Part shown: piece by piece, positions 1 through 8,841 of the stretch
How the letters are laid out: each line of letters starts with the position of its first letter
Numbering within the stretch: the stretch's first letter is position 1
Origin: Levilactobacillus suantsaiihabitans
GTDB lineage: Bacteria; Bacillota; Bacilli; Lactobacillales; Lactobacillaceae
Length of the DNA stretch: 64,000 nt
Direction of reading: 5' to 3'
Assembly: GCF_004745505.1 (NCBI RefSeq)
Contig: NZ_RKLX01000001.1
Coordinates: 248,001 to 312,000 of the forward strand
Program-made: the position numbers and the translations under genes
The notes under the pieces: generated by a model
What the model saw: the letters and a program-made list of their open reading frames with translations, nothing else
Databases searched by the model: none
Told to the model about the DNA's origin: nothing

Positions 1-846
1 CACATACGTAAAGTAGTACAGCATCAGTGAATTGGTCAGGTAGGCGCCCATACCGTAGAGTAGATAAGCACACGACAACCACATGAGTTGGTCGTTGTGG
101 ACCAGCACGCTCAAGACTTGTTTAAAGCCAGTTTCTTCTTTGTTTTCACGCAACGGCGAGTCCACTTCGCGAGTCCCAAAGCCAATAGAAAGCGCTCCCA
201 AAATTGCGATGATGGCAGCGATTGCGGCGTAAATGAACCAGCCACGGGAATCCCCTGTTCCCCCGGTATTGGTCTTAGAGAAGAACAGAATCACTGGAAT
301 GATGGTCACCGTCACGATAGTCCCACCTAACGTGGAGCCAATCCGAGCCACGGTCGCCGTCTTTTCCCGTTCCAGGGAATCAAATGACAGCGCCGGTAAC
401 ATGGACCAGAGACCAATATCTTTAAACGAAAAGAAAATATCCATCACAATGTAAATAAACGTAAATACAAAGAGGTATAAGAATGGCCGTGCCGTTAATC
501 CCCAGAGATTACTGAACAACAGCATCATGCAGACACCCGAAATCAGTGTCCCAATAATCACCCACGGCTTAAATTTGCCCCACTTCGTATTGGTCTTGTC
601 AATGGTATTGCCAATAAAGGGGTCAATGAACAACTCGGCGATTCGCAAGACGAAGATAATCGTGGTCATGATCCCAATCATCCGATTGTTGGCCGCCGTA
701 TCGCTCCCGTTAAACAAGTGATTGGTCACAAACATAATGAAATAGCTATTCATGACTTGGTTGAATAAATCATGGCCAAACGCCCCAAAGGCATAAGTGG
801 TGCGGGTCAGCACTTTATTTTGCTTGGCATTTTGCTCCATTTCCAT
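1..846 (-). CDS. GPH-family sugar:cation symporter, C-terminus beyond window
   Basis: Reading frame open from an ATG at 846 to the window edge, about 282 residues, so the C-terminal part is missing. The ATG follows AGGAAG by five bases; a second ATG two codons on is less well spaced. The N-terminus (YAFGAFGHDLFNQ) and the segment NSLMLYYFTY are nearly shared with the second symporter at 14948-16378, which places it in the glycoside-pentoside-hexuronide (MelB-like) family with hydrophobic membrane spans. It lies 27 bases downstream of the GH31 glycosidase on the same strand, so it probably imports the glycoside that enzyme cleaves. The substrate is not readable from sequence. Confidence 0.88.
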   Translation of the reverse strand, partial: MEMEQNAKQNKVLTRTTYAFGAFGHDLFNQVMNSYFIMFVTNHLFNGSDTAANNRMIGIMTTIIFVLRIAELFIDPFIGNTIDKTNTKWGKFKPWVIIGTLISGVCMMLLFSNLWGLTARPFLYLFVFTFIYIVMDIFFSFKDIGLWSMLPALSFDSLEREKTATVARIGSTLGGTIVTVTIIPVILFFSKTNTGGTGDSRGWFIYAAIAAIIAILGALSIGFGTREVDSPLRENKEETGFKQVLSVLVHNDQLMWLSCAYLLYGMGAYLTNSLMLYYFTYV

Positions 847-873
847 GCTTTCTTCCTCGATTCTGTCAGATTG

Positions 874-2433
874 TTAGACGCGTTGATAGGCAGGGAGGCT
901 CGCGAGTGTGACGGGAACCTCGACTTCGGCGGGTCCGGTCACTGGTTGGGCGAATTCGTCGGTCACCGATTGCCATTCACCAGCCGGAAAATAAATCGCC
1001 TTGGTGGTCGCCTGTGCCGTAATCACTGGGGCTACCAGTAACGATGGTCCCAATTTGAACTGCGTCTTTAAGTAAGCCCGGGGCGTCTCGGGGTGGTCAT
1101 AGGCCATCGACTGGACGATGGGTTCTCCGGTTCTGGCCGCCGTCTCGGCTAATTTTAAAATTGTCGGGGCAAAGCGTTGGTGCAAATCGGCCGCCTCACG
1201 ACACAGATCCAAGTGGTTTTGGTCCAGCACTCGCCAAGGCGCCAGTGAGAATTGCATCATGGGCATCAACGCGGAACACTGGGCAGATCGGACGATTAGC
1301 TCCTGATCAAAATGATCCAGTGTCACCAGGCTGCGAATCTCACCGCCGCCAATCATATCAGGGCAGCTGAAATAATACCCCATCAGGCCCTGGACAATGG
1401 TGTCGGGAATCAACTCCGCCAGGCCCTCGGCACCCCATTCAAATCGCTTATCCTGTAGGCGATTGACCAACGGCGCGCCTTGATTCTTATACATCGCCCG
1501 AAATTCATTGTAGGCAAACTCCTGACCAAAGTGGCCCCACAATTCGGTCTGCTGCTCCGGTGACAAGGCCATTTGCGACACGTCATCGGCCTGGTAGAAA
1601 TGCGGATCACCGGCATCTAATTTGAATCCATCGACCCCCGTCTTGGCTTGCAGGTCCTGCAGCGTTTCCTTAAACCACTGATAGGTCGCCGGATTACTCA
1701 GATCTAAGATCGCACTGAAGCCGTTCCACCATTCCCGCACGACTGGCTTGCCATCCGGTCGCATCAGCAGCATCCCCTGTGCCAACAGATCCCGATACTC
1801 CTGCGAATCAGGACTCACGAAGGGGCAGGCCCACACCATGACTTTGAACCCTAACTGATGTAACTCTTGGACCATCGCGGGGGCATCCGGAAACTTCCGG
1901 GTCGAGAACTGCCAGCGACCATAATAATCCGCCCACAAGTCATCGATCATGATGATTCCTGCCGGAAAGTCATTTTCGATGATATGATGCGCGTAAGCCA
2001 AGACGTCCGCTTGATTTTGCTGGTAAAGTAACTCCATCCACGTGTTCCACTGCGGCAGCTCGAAAAAGTCGGCCGGAGGCATGCTCTCCAGTTCAAACGT
2101 GTGCTGGGCTAACCACTGTTGCGCGCCTTTGAGGCCATCCGCTCCAGCAACCAAGCGCACCTGGTCACGCGCAATGAGGTTCAACCGGTCGTCAGCCACC
2201 GTCAGTTTAAACGGCGAATAGCTGGTAATCACCCGGCCCTTGGTCGAAATGAAGGCCGGGGCCACCTGATTCCCATTGACCAGGTGAATCAGGTCCAGTT
2301 GATAATCGCTCCCTTGATGTAAGGGGTACTGGGAGCCATCCGCAATGCTGCCGCCATACCACTCTTCACCCGTCAGGAGCTCAACTTGCAGGGGTTGCTT
2401 TAGGTTGGTCGTTAATTCATTGACAGTAATCAT
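874..2433 (-). CDS. GH31 family glycoside hydrolase (alpha-glycosidase)
   Basis: About 519 residues, no signal peptide, so cytoplasmic. The GH31 catalytic barrel is visible: MIDDLWADYYGRW near 162-174, KVMVWACPF near 197-205, and DGFKLDAGD near 268-276, whose first Asp after Leu (about 273) should be the nucleophile. FSCPDMIGGGE lies further on. The protein is short for GH31, where 650-800 residues is common, and lacks large extra domains. The ATG at 2433 is preferred because AAAGGA precedes it by about eight bases; a TTG six codons upstream overlaps that ribosome site. It forms an operon with the GPH symporter. Family is sure, but alpha-glucoside, alpha-xyloside and alpha-galactoside specificity cannot be separated. 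Confidence 0.88.
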   Translation of the reverse strand: MITVNELTTNLKQPLQVELLTGEEWYGGSIADGSQYPLHQGSDYQLDLIHLVNGNQVAPAFISTKGRVITSYSPFKLTVADDRLNLIARDQVRLVAGADGLKGAQQWLAQHTFELESMPPADFFELPQWNTWMELLYQQNQADVLAYAHHIIENDFPAGIIMIDDLWADYYGRWQFSTRKFPDAPAMVQELHQLGFKVMVWACPFVSPDSQEYRDLLAQGMLLMRPDGKPVVREWWNGFSAILDLSNPATYQWFKETLQDLQAKTGVDGFKLDAGDPHFYQADDVSQMALSPEQQTELWGHFGQEFAYNEFRAMYKNQGAPLVNRLQDKRFEWGAEGLAELIPDTIVQGLMGYYFSCPDMIGGGEIRSLVTLDHFDQELIVRSAQCSALMPMMQFSLAPWRVLDQNHLDLCREAADLHQRFAPTILKLAETAARTGEPIVQSMAYDHPETPRAYLKTQFKLGPSLLVAPVITAQATTKAIYFPAGEWQSVTDEFAQPVTGPAEVEVPVTLASLPAYQRV

Positions 2434-2515
2434 CACAAAATTCCTTTCCAAGTCCTTTTTGAAAAACCAACTTCCGTCAACATCATATCGAATGCTGCTT
2501 TAAATTGATAGCAAA

Positions 2516-2529
2516 ACGAATCGCTTTCA
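2516..2529. promoter_or_regulatory. candidate cre (CcpA) site before the GH31 operon
   Basis: ACGAATCGCTTTCA matches the degenerate cre consensus TGWAANCGNTNWCA (read on the minus strand) at 11 of 14 positions, with the central CG and one arm intact. It lies about 85 bases upstream of the GH31 start in the 301-base gap 2434-2734, where I see no gene. Catabolite repression of a glycosidase operon would be ordinary, but the match is imperfect. Confidence 0.35.
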
Positions 2530-2734
2530 TTTCATCCACTAAGTCATCGGCCACGTTCAATAGTTAAGTCACTTGCTTTACCGGCTTAAAACGAACGCTA
2601 TGTATTGATTTGGTATGCTTTCTGTATTATTTTCATTAACCCTACTGACTTTGAAAGATTGCTCGGGTATGATGAAAATGTACCTGAAAATAGAAAAGTT
2701 AGTCGACCCGTTCATTTCGAAAGGTGGAATTTTC

Positions 2735-4462
2735 ATGAAAGTACGCCAACATCCTTGGACCCAAAAAGCAGCCGTTTTACTTTCCCTTGCCGCGGTGACC
2801 TTACCCCTGGTCACGACGACCGCCCAAGCCAGCAAGCGCACCGATGATCTAACCGCGCACACCGCGCCTTATGGCTATTTCGTTGACACTTATCAAGCCA
2901 ACGTCGCCAAGAACACGACGCCCCAGACCAATCCCGTCGTAGGCGAAATGGCCGAATTTTCTACATATTGGGCAGACGGCAAAAAGCTGAATGCCAGCCT
3001 GCTCGACCAAAACGTGGCCAAGGCTGCCGACATTACGCAACACCGTAACGACAGCGAAGCCGAACGGTCCTACCTAACGGATCGCCGGGACCTGCGCTAC
3101 AACCTGATTTCCGGCTTAGGTCCTTACGCCAATGCCTTCATCCAAAACGCGGATGCCAAGACTGACTTCACGTCGATGCCCAGCACCCCGCTTCCAGCCA
3201 ACGCCCCTTACAGCAAAGTCAACTGGGCCGACACCTCATCTAAATTGGGGCCCTTAGTCCAGCTAGTCAATACCACCGCCCGGTCCCCCTTCTCCGGGAC
3301 CGGCGTGATCAAGCACGTGGTCAAATATGAACGGCCCTACCGGCAAAGTAAGGACGTTAAGGTTGTCCCTGCCTTAGCCAACGTCATGGCCCACGCCAAG
3401 GCCGACGACTACGACTTCCCTAGTGGCCATACCACGGCCGCCTTTGAGACCGGCTTAACGCTAGCCTACGCCGTTCCTGAACGCTTCCAAGAACTGATCA
3501 CTCGTTCCTCCGAAGTCGGTTACGACCGGGTCCTCGCCGGGCGGCACTCCCCACTAGCCGTCATGGGGGGCCGCATGGTCGGTACCGCCATGACCGCCGC
3601 AACGCTCAACGACAGCAACAATCAAGACCTGATGAAGCAAGCCTACCAGGTCGCCCACAGTGATGCCCTGCTCAAGAGCCCCGTTACCAAGGCCACGGAT
3701 GACTTTGGCGACTACCAAACTAACCGCGACGCCTACCGTTTCCGCATGACCTATGGGTTCAACCAAACGGGCGATACGTCAGCCGCCATGCGTGTCCCAA
3801 AGGGGGCAGAAGTGCTGTTAGCCACGCGGTTGCCTTACTTAAGCGCCACGCAACGTCGTGATGTCCTCTACACGACTGGGATGCCCGCTGGCTACCCCGT
3901 CATGGATGACGCCGAAGGTTGGGGTCGCCTGGATCTCTTCTCCGCTGCCAACGGTTACGGCGCCCTGAATGGTAAGGTTGCGGTGACCATGGACGCCAAA
4001 AAAGGTGGCTTCAACGCCAAGGATAACTGGCGCAACGACTTGGCCGGTAAAGGGAGCCTGACCAAAAACGGGTCCGGCCAGTTGACGCTAAGTGGCCGCA
4101 ACACCTTCACAGGCGGCACGACCTTAAAGGCCGGGACCCTGCAACTGGCAACGACCACGGCCACTGGTAAAGGAAACGTCACTTTAAACGGCGGGACCTT
4201 ACAACTCAGCACGGCCAAAGTCACCGTTGCCGGCAACTACCACCAAACACACGGGAAATTGAAACTCGCCCGCAACAGCCATTTAACCATCAAGAAGACT
4301 GCTAAGCTTGGCGGAACCTTGACTCTGACCAAGGGCGCCCTGAAGAATGGCACCAAGCTCCTGTCATTCCACAATCACAAAGGCAAGTTCAGTCACGTTT
4401 CCGGACTACCTAAGGGTTGGCACTTGGCTTACACCCAACACGCTGTAAAGCTCGTTAAATAA
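2735..4462 (+). CDS. secreted PAP2-family acid phosphatase with C-terminal autotransporter-type repeat
   Basis: About 575 residues. ATG at 2735 follows AAAGGTGG by seven bases and opens a signal peptide ending near TTAQAS. The PAP2/class A acid phosphatase triad is present in order: KYERPYR near 197, PSGHT near 229 and GRHSP near 269, giving the Lys/Arg, His and His catalytic residues. After about residue 440 comes a beta-rich segment with SGRNTFTGGTTLKAGTLQL-like text, typical of the autotransporter-associated (PATR) repeat, and a Lys-rich tail. No LPXTG anchor is visible. It probably removes phosphate from organic esters outside the cell. It is a single-gene unit converging on the ABC transporter. 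Phosphatase assignment is strong; the role of the repeat is unknown. Confidence 0.85.
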   Translation: MKVRQHPWTQKAAVLLSLAAVTLPLVTTTAQASKRTDDLTAHTAPYGYFVDTYQANVAKNTTPQTNPVVGEMAEFSTYWADGKKLNASLLDQNVAKAADITQHRNDSEAERSYLTDRRDLRYNLISGLGPYANAFIQNADAKTDFTSMPSTPLPANAPYSKVNWADTSSKLGPLVQLVNTTARSPFSGTGVIKHVVKYERPYRQSKDVKVVPALANVMAHAKADDYDFPSGHTTAAFETGLTLAYAVPERFQELITRSSEVGYDRVLAGRHSPLAVMGGRMVGTAMTAATLNDSNNQDLMKQAYQVAHSDALLKSPVTKATDDFGDYQTNRDAYRFRMTYGFNQTGDTSAAMRVPKGAEVLLATRLPYLSATQRRDVLYTTGMPAGYPVMDDAEGWGRLDLFSAANGYGALNGKVAVTMDAKKGGFNAKDNWRNDLAGKGSLTKNGSGQLTLSGRNTFTGGTTLKAGTLQLATTTATGKGNVTLNGGTLQLSTAKVTVAGNYHQTHGKLKLARNSHLTIKKTAKLGGTLTLTKGALKNGTKLLSFHNHKGKFSHVSGLPKGWHLAYTQHAVKLVK

Positions 4463-4474
4463 TCTTGCGTACGC

Positions 4475-4522
4475 CAAAAGGACCGCAACTACTGGCAGCT
4501 GCCAATAATTGTGGTCCTTTTG
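4475..4522. terminator. bidirectional terminator between phosphatase and ABC exporter
   Basis: AAAAGGACC at 4476-4484 pairs with GGTCCTTTT at 4513-4521, giving T-rich ends on both strands. It serves both converging genes. Confidence 0.8.
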
Positions 4523-4523
4523 C

Positions 4524-6293
4524 CTACTCCTTAAACTGGATCCGCACGTAATCGCGGTAGATGGGTAGACTCGCCATCAACTCCTGATGAGTGCCGTGGC
4601 CACTGACATGGCCGTCCTCGATGAAGTAGATATTATCCGCATCGACGATTGTGCTCAAGCGGTGAGCGATGATCAGCGTCGTCCGCCCCTTCATCAATTC
4701 ACGCAACGCCTGTTGGACCATAGCCTCTGACTCGGAGTCTAGGCTCGCAGTGGCTTCATCCAATAAGAGAATCTTGGGATCGCGCAAGAACGCCCGCGCA
4801 ATGGCCAACCGTTGCCGTTGCCCACCACTGACCTTGACGCCCCGCTCGCCGACCTGCGTATCGAGTCCGTCCGCCATATTGTGAACGAAGGTGTCCGCGG
4901 AAGCCAACTTCAAAACGTGCCATAGCTCCTCGTCGCTGTAGGTCTGCGCTGACCCGTACGTCAGATTGTGCCGGATCGTGCCGGCCATAATGGCAGAGTC
5001 CTGGCTCACGTAGCCGATTTGTGAGCGCCACTCGGTGAGGTTGACCTGGTTCACATCGATATTGCCAATCGTGACTTGCCCGCGTTGTGGCTGGTAGTAG
5101 CGTTCAATCATGCCAAAGATGGTCGACTTCCCGCCACCAGACGGTCCGGCAAAGGCCACGACCGTGTTAGGTTGCGCTTCAAAGTTCACGTCATGCAAGA
5201 TCAGCGGGCCCTCGTCTTCATAGGCGAAATCCACGTGGTGCATGGCTAGCGGTTGCGCCGTCACGGATTGACTAGCGCCAGTCGTCAGCTGCTCTTCCGG
5301 TTCGGCCAACAGATCCCGTACCCGTTCCGTTGCGCCATTGGCCTTGGATAGGTCCGTGAAGAAACGCGCCAACGTGCCGGCGGGGCCGATGATTTGGAAC
5401 AGATACATCAGAAACGAAAACATGGTCCCCATCGACATAGTCCCGGCAGATACCCGCACCGCGGCGTAGGCCAGAACGCCCACGAAGACTGCGAGCATGG
5501 CCGCCGTCATGGCGGGACCCGCAATCGAATCATAGATGGCCTCTTTTAAGCCAATACGGTAAAGATCATTGATCTGCTGAACGCCAGCCGTGGTTTCGTA
5601 AGTTTCCGCATTTGAGGACTTGACCAACCGAATCTCACTGAGCGTCTCATCGGTCGCACCACTAAAGGTCGCCATGGCATCCTGCCGTTGGTGACCAATC
5701 TTGCCGGATTGGCGCATGATGGGAAACATGACCGCCATCACGACGGGCACCGCCACAAACATGATGGTCGTCATCCGCCAGTCCATCAGTAACATAATCA
5801 CCAAGGCCCCCACCAGTTGTAGCAACGAGGTCACCATCTGGGGAAATGAATTGGCCAACAGATTCTTGATCTGCATGGTGTCATTGACCAGCCGCGAGGT
5901 CATCTCTCCGGTCTTGACGTTGTCGAAATAGCTGACTCGTAAGCGCACCAACTTCTGCCACAACGTTTCTCGCAACCGGGCGACCACGTTTTCACCGAAG
6001 AACCCTAGGAGCGCCCCTGACACGGCACTAACCGCAGCGCTCACGATAAACAACGCAATGACGATAATCAGCAGCGGCCGATTCAACGCCTGTCCCAGCC
6101 CGTTGATCAAAGATTGTGCCAGCTTGGGAACTGCCAACTGGGCACCCGTGGCTAGAAGGCCCAAGAAGAGGCCGACCCACAACTGCCAGTACTTGGGTTG
6201 CGTTTGCCGAATCAATTTTAAAAATGCTTTGCTATTAAACTTACCAGTTGGCCGTTGTCGCGCGGTCATGGCGATTGCTCTTCTCTGTGCCAT
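4524..6293 (-). CDS. LmrA/BmrA-like multidrug ABC half-transporter (permease plus ATPase)
   Basis: 589 residues, the normal length of an LmrA-type half-transporter. Membrane spans occupy roughly 38-315. The nucleotide-binding domain has Walker A GPSGGGKS at 383-390, signature VSGGQRQR from 488, Walker B ILLLDEA from 508 and the switch His in AHRLST. It should act as a homodimer exporting hydrophobic compounds or lipids. The ATG at 6293 has GGAGG eight to ten bases upstream. It starts 17 bases after the MarR regulator gene on the same strand, so the two are one operon, a common arrangement for drug-inducible efflux. The exported substrate is not known. Confidence 0.93.
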   Translation of the reverse strand: MAQRRAIAMTARQRPTGKFNSKAFLKLIRQTQPKYWQLWVGLFLGLLATGAQLAVPKLAQSLINGLGQALNRPLLIIVIALFIVSAAVSAVSGALLGFFGENVVARLRETLWQKLVRLRVSYFDNVKTGEMTSRLVNDTMQIKNLLANSFPQMVTSLLQLVGALVIMLLMDWRMTTIMFVAVPVVMAVMFPIMRQSGKIGHQRQDAMATFSGATDETLSEIRLVKSSNAETYETTAGVQQINDLYRIGLKEAIYDSIAGPAMTAAMLAVFVGVLAYAAVRVSAGTMSMGTMFSFLMYLFQIIGPAGTLARFFTDLSKANGATERVRDLLAEPEEQLTTGASQSVTAQPLAMHHVDFAYEDEGPLILHDVNFEAQPNTVVAFAGPSGGGKSTIFGMIERYYQPQRGQVTIGNIDVNQVNLTEWRSQIGYVSQDSAIMAGTIRHNLTYGSAQTYSDEELWHVLKLASADTFVHNMADGLDTQVGERGVKVSGGQRQRLAIARAFLRDPKILLLDEATASLDSESEAMVQQALRELMKGRTTLIIAHRLSTIVDADNIYFIEDGHVSGHGTHQELMASLPIYRDYVRIQFKE

Positions 6294-6310
6294 CCCTTAT
6301 GCCTCCAATT

Positions 6311-6838
6311 TTAGAACCGTGGCCAACCACCCATGGGACCGTGGCCGCCCCGACCAAAGTGTGGGTGAGCATGGCCACCCATCATCTCGTGCCAGTCCAG
6401 GTCGTCCACATGGTGGCTTAGCTTGGTCAACAGCTCCGCCAACTGAGTTTGTTCCGCTGCCGTCAAGCCGGCGAACAACTTGGTCGACCAATCATCCATG
6501 CGTTGATCATATTGGTCAAACAGCTCGCGTCCCTGTGTGCTGAGCTTGACGATTACCGCCCGCTTATCCGTTTTACTGGGCACCCGTTCAACCAATCCGG
6601 TATCCACCAGCTTGGTGATCAGCGCACTGACGGAACTGGGCCGAATGTCCAAAATCTCCGCGATCTCGGCATTGGTCAAGCCGTTGGTCGATTGACTCAA
6701 GACTTGCAAGAGTCCCATCTGGCCGCGACCGCCACCATGGCCGCCCATCCCCGGTTGATGTCCTACTGTCATCAGTAACGCCCGATTCTGTAGTAATTTG
6801 CCAAAAATTTTCATCAGATCTCGACTTTTCTCTGTCAT
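6311..6838 (-). CDS. MarR-family regulator with His/Gly-rich loop and tail
   Basis: 175 residues. The winged helix is clear: LTNAEIAEILDIRPSSVSAL as recognition helices, then DTGLVERVPSKTDKRAVIVKL as the wing. Unusually, a Gly/His-rich stretch (GMGGHGGGRGQMG) sits before the helix-turn-helix, and the C-terminal 25 or so residues are again His/Gly-rich (GGHAHPHFGRGGHG). The ATG at 6838 follows AAGGAGG by eight bases; the longer frame to 6868 has no better site. First gene of an operon with the ABC exporter, it probably represses itself and the exporter. The His-rich parts could bind metal, which is speculation. Confidence 0.9.
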   Translation of the reverse strand: MTEKSRDLMKIFGKLLQNRALLMTVGHQPGMGGHGGGRGQMGLLQVLSQSTNGLTNAEIAEILDIRPSSVSALITKLVDTGLVERVPSKTDKRAVIVKLSTQGRELFDQYDQRMDDWSTKLFAGLTAAEQTQLAELLTKLSHHVDDLDWHEMMGGHAHPHFGRGGHGPMGGWPRF

Positions 6839-6881
6839 TGAAAATGGCCTCCTTGTTCTTGATGGCATTATCTTAGCATGG

Positions 6882-6922
6882 TAGTTAGCTTTTGTAAACT
6901 AAAACTAACTAAAAACTAACTA
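6882..6922. promoter_or_regulatory. probable MarR operator region
   Basis: TAGTTAG at 6882-6888 faces CTAACTA at 6905-6911 and again at 6916-6922, the last two repeated with an 11-base period, about one helical turn. The cluster lies 44-84 bases upstream of the MarR start in otherwise unremarkable DNA, where an autorepressor site is expected. Confidence 0.55.
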
Positions 6923-6953
6923 TTTAGTTTAAAGCTGCTATTTCCAGCGTAGT

Positions 6954-6985
6954 AAAAAGGGCCTGGGAAAAGCCTCCCAGACCCC
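6954..6985 (-). terminator. terminator of the secreted-protein gene
   Basis: Read on the minus strand, GGTCTGGGAGG pairs with the CCCAGGCC arm and runs into TTTTT. It is just downstream of the gene ending at 7014. A close relative of this hairpin ends the ABC gene at 24.6 kb. Confidence 0.8.
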
Positions 6986-7013
6986 ATCTATCAGGTTTAA
7001 ATAGCCTGCTAAT

Positions 7014-7892
7014 TTAGTTAAATCCCTCGCCAATGACGGTATAAGCAGTCGTCTTGCCAATGGTGTACAGGCTGGCGACACCGGTGTCGTCCCCCAGCCA
7101 GTTATCCGTATAGGCGTACGGCGTGTGTAAATTGGTCAGTTTGACCCGGTATTGGTGAGCACCGGTCTTGGCCACGCGACTGCTGGCAACGCCGGCCGGT
7201 TTCACCTTAGTATACAAGAAGACGCGACTCCCCTTGGCTGTGGCCTTGGTAATCTTGACGCTCTTGGTAGGCCGCTGGTCGAACGCATACGTCCACTGAT
7301 AGCCGCCGTCGCCCGTCACAACGTGCGGGTGGTTCGGGTAGTATTCCAGGTAACCGTCCGCCGTGATACGAATCTGATTGCTGGTGATTTTGGGCACTTG
7401 GCTCAGCGCCTTCAAGCCACCACTCAGCAATTGCCCACCACCGTATGGCAGCGCGTAGACCGGTCGCTTGATCTTAGTCGCCTGGCTGGCCTTGATCTTC
7501 AGCACCAAGGTTCCCTGGCCCACAGTCCCCATCTTTTTCAAGGTTGCCGCCTTCAGGCCATAGCGCACGTCGGCGGCCTGGCTATTTTCCGTCTTCACCA
7601 AATACTTGCCCTGTTTGGTGGCACTAATAATCGTGCCCTTGGGCAAGGTCAGCTTACGTTGGATCATGGCCCCACCCTGAGCGCGATACGCCGCTAGTTT
7701 GGCCGGTGTCTTGACCTTGAGCCGGTAGTAGGTGTTTTTAAATGCCCCTCGCTGAGATTCATCACTGTGTAACCAGCCGCTACTAGAAATCGGTGTCGGA
7801 TTAGCCGTCTCCGTGGCGGCCTGCGCGGACGTGCTCCCCATGGTGGTCGCCATGACGCCCACCGCCAGTAATGCTGTTAGTTGTTTTTTCAT
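7014..7892 (-). CDS. secreted protein of unknown function
   Basis: About 292 residues. The ATG at 7892 starts a signal peptide (MKKQLTALLAVGVMATTMG, cleavage near SAQA-A) after a GGGGAGAGAG ribosome site; a longer frame to 8012 lacks one. The mature part is basic, rich in Lys, Thr and Gly, with repeated short beta-like segments (YYRLKVKTPAKL, GTIISATKQGKYLVKT) as seen in many exported lactobacillar proteins with SH3-like or surface domains. No catalytic motif, LPXTG or WxL motif is visible. It is transcribed alone and ends at its own terminator. I do not recognise the family. Confidence 0.75.
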   Translation of the reverse strand: MKKQLTALLAVGVMATTMGSTSAQAATETANPTPISSSGWLHSDESQRGAFKNTYYRLKVKTPAKLAAYRAQGGAMIQRKLTLPKGTIISATKQGKYLVKTENSQAADVRYGLKAATLKKMGTVGQGTLVLKIKASQATKIKRPVYALPYGGGQLLSGGLKALSQVPKITSNQIRITADGYLEYYPNHPHVVTGDGGYQWTYAFDQRPTKSVKITKATAKGSRVFLYTKVKPAGVASSRVAKTGAHQYRVKLTNLHTPYAYTDNWLGDDTGVASLYTIGKTTAYTVIGEGFN

Positions 7893-8144
7893 AGTCTCTC
7901 TCCCCGAATTTGTCTTGGGAGTGAGTATAGCATGGCACCAGTTCAAAAGATAGCAAAATCGGGCCGCCCCCCTTAGAGAATCGACCCGCCAATCATTCAG
8001 GTGAACCGCCATTCGTTGTGGTATGCATTACCCGGTCAACTGCCCAATCAGCTCCGCCAGTTACCCGTTATTTCCAGTCGCATGAGCTTAAATTGGCCAA
8101 CTTGCCAACTTTTCCTAGCTATTTGCTGCGAAAACAGGTACACT

Positions 8145-8244
8145 AGTCAATGCAGGTTTGCGCCTGCCCAGTTGCTCTGTACATTCCAAATGTAACCTAT
8201 GGATCAACTGGTGCCCTCATCTCGGATTGATGAGGGCTTTTTTT
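8145..8244 (+). ncRNA. candidate structured small RNA ending in a strong terminator
   Basis: In the 356-base gap 7893-8248, flanked by minus-strand genes, the plus strand carries three stacked hairpins: GCAGG 8152-8156 with CCTGC 8163-8167; CCAGTTG 8168-8174 with CAACTGG 8205-8211, enclosing TACATT/AATGTA (8180-8185, 8189-8194); and GCCCTCATC 8213-8221 with GATGAGGGC 8229-8237 followed by seven T. The last is a textbook plus-strand terminator with no plus-strand gene before it. The only long frame here has no ribosome site. The 5' end is a guess: TACACT at 8139-8144 could be a -10 box but no good -35 is seen. No known family recognised. Confidence 0.5.
8213..8244 (+). terminator. plus-strand terminator without an upstream plus-strand gene
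   Basis: Nine-base-pair stem 8213-8221/8229-8237, seven-base loop and a run of seven T. On the minus strand no T run follows, so it is directional and defines the 3' end of the candidate small RNA. Confidence 0.8.
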
Positions 8245-8248
8245 GTGT

Positions 8249-8710
8249 CTAAAATGACTGCCGCTGGTCCGCCCACGGGGAGCAGCTGAGCATCCACGTG
8301 ATGCCATACTGATCCACGATGGTCCCCATCTTATTGCCCCAAAACTGCTGCGCGTACGGCATCTTCACGGTCACCTTACCGGAAGCCATCAACCGGGCGT
8401 ACAGCTGGTCCAGTGCGGCCACCGCCTGGGTGTCGGCACTGTTGATGTCCAGCATGACCGAGACCTGGTTGGACGGCTGCGTTTGCCCGCCAAAGGCATC
8501 GGAAAAACTGAAATTCAGGCCGAGAATCTTAAAGCCGCCGTACATCGTAATGTCGGTAAGGTCGACGCCATCGGGAACCCCAAAGATTCTCGCCTGGTCG
8601 CGATCCGGACTGAGGCGATAAACATCCGTCGCCCCAAAGACCTCCTGATAGTAACTAACCGCTGTCTTAGCATCCGCAAAAGAAAAGTAAGGCGTCGTGC
8701 GCGCATCCAT
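8249..8710 (-). CDS. VOC (PhnB-like glyoxalase-fold) protein
   Basis: 153 residues. The pattern PYFSFADAKTAVSYYQEVFGA at the N-terminus, FGVPDGVDLTDITMYGGFKILGLNFSFSDA in the middle and FWGNKMGTIVDQYGITWMLS at the end is that of PhnB-like members of the vicinal oxygen chelate superfamily. Those proteins are usually small dimers, often without proven activity. The ATG at 8710 has AGAGGAG upstream. It stands alone, divergent from the TSUP transporter, with a gap of about 130 bases. Function in the cell cannot be stated. Confidence 0.82.
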   Translation of the reverse strand: MDARTTPYFSFADAKTAVSYYQEVFGATDVYRLSPDRDQARIFGVPDGVDLTDITMYGGFKILGLNFSFSDAFGGQTQPSNQVSVMLDINSADTQAVAALDQLYARLMASGKVTVKMPYAQQFWGNKMGTIVDQYGITWMLSCSPWADQRQSF

Positions 8711-8841
8711 TTCAAACCACTCCTCTTCATTTAGTTAACCTTATTAAACGAGTTCTCCGTCCCCCTGTCAAGCCCAGCGACCGGTTGACTTTCGCTGGGG
8801 CTTCGGCCACACTAAAGATACTAGTGAAGGAGGAAACGGGT

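Noticed and set aside
8001-8195. 64-codon plus-strand frame overlapping the small RNA candidate
   Set aside because: No ribosome site, odd composition and it cuts through the RNA stems.
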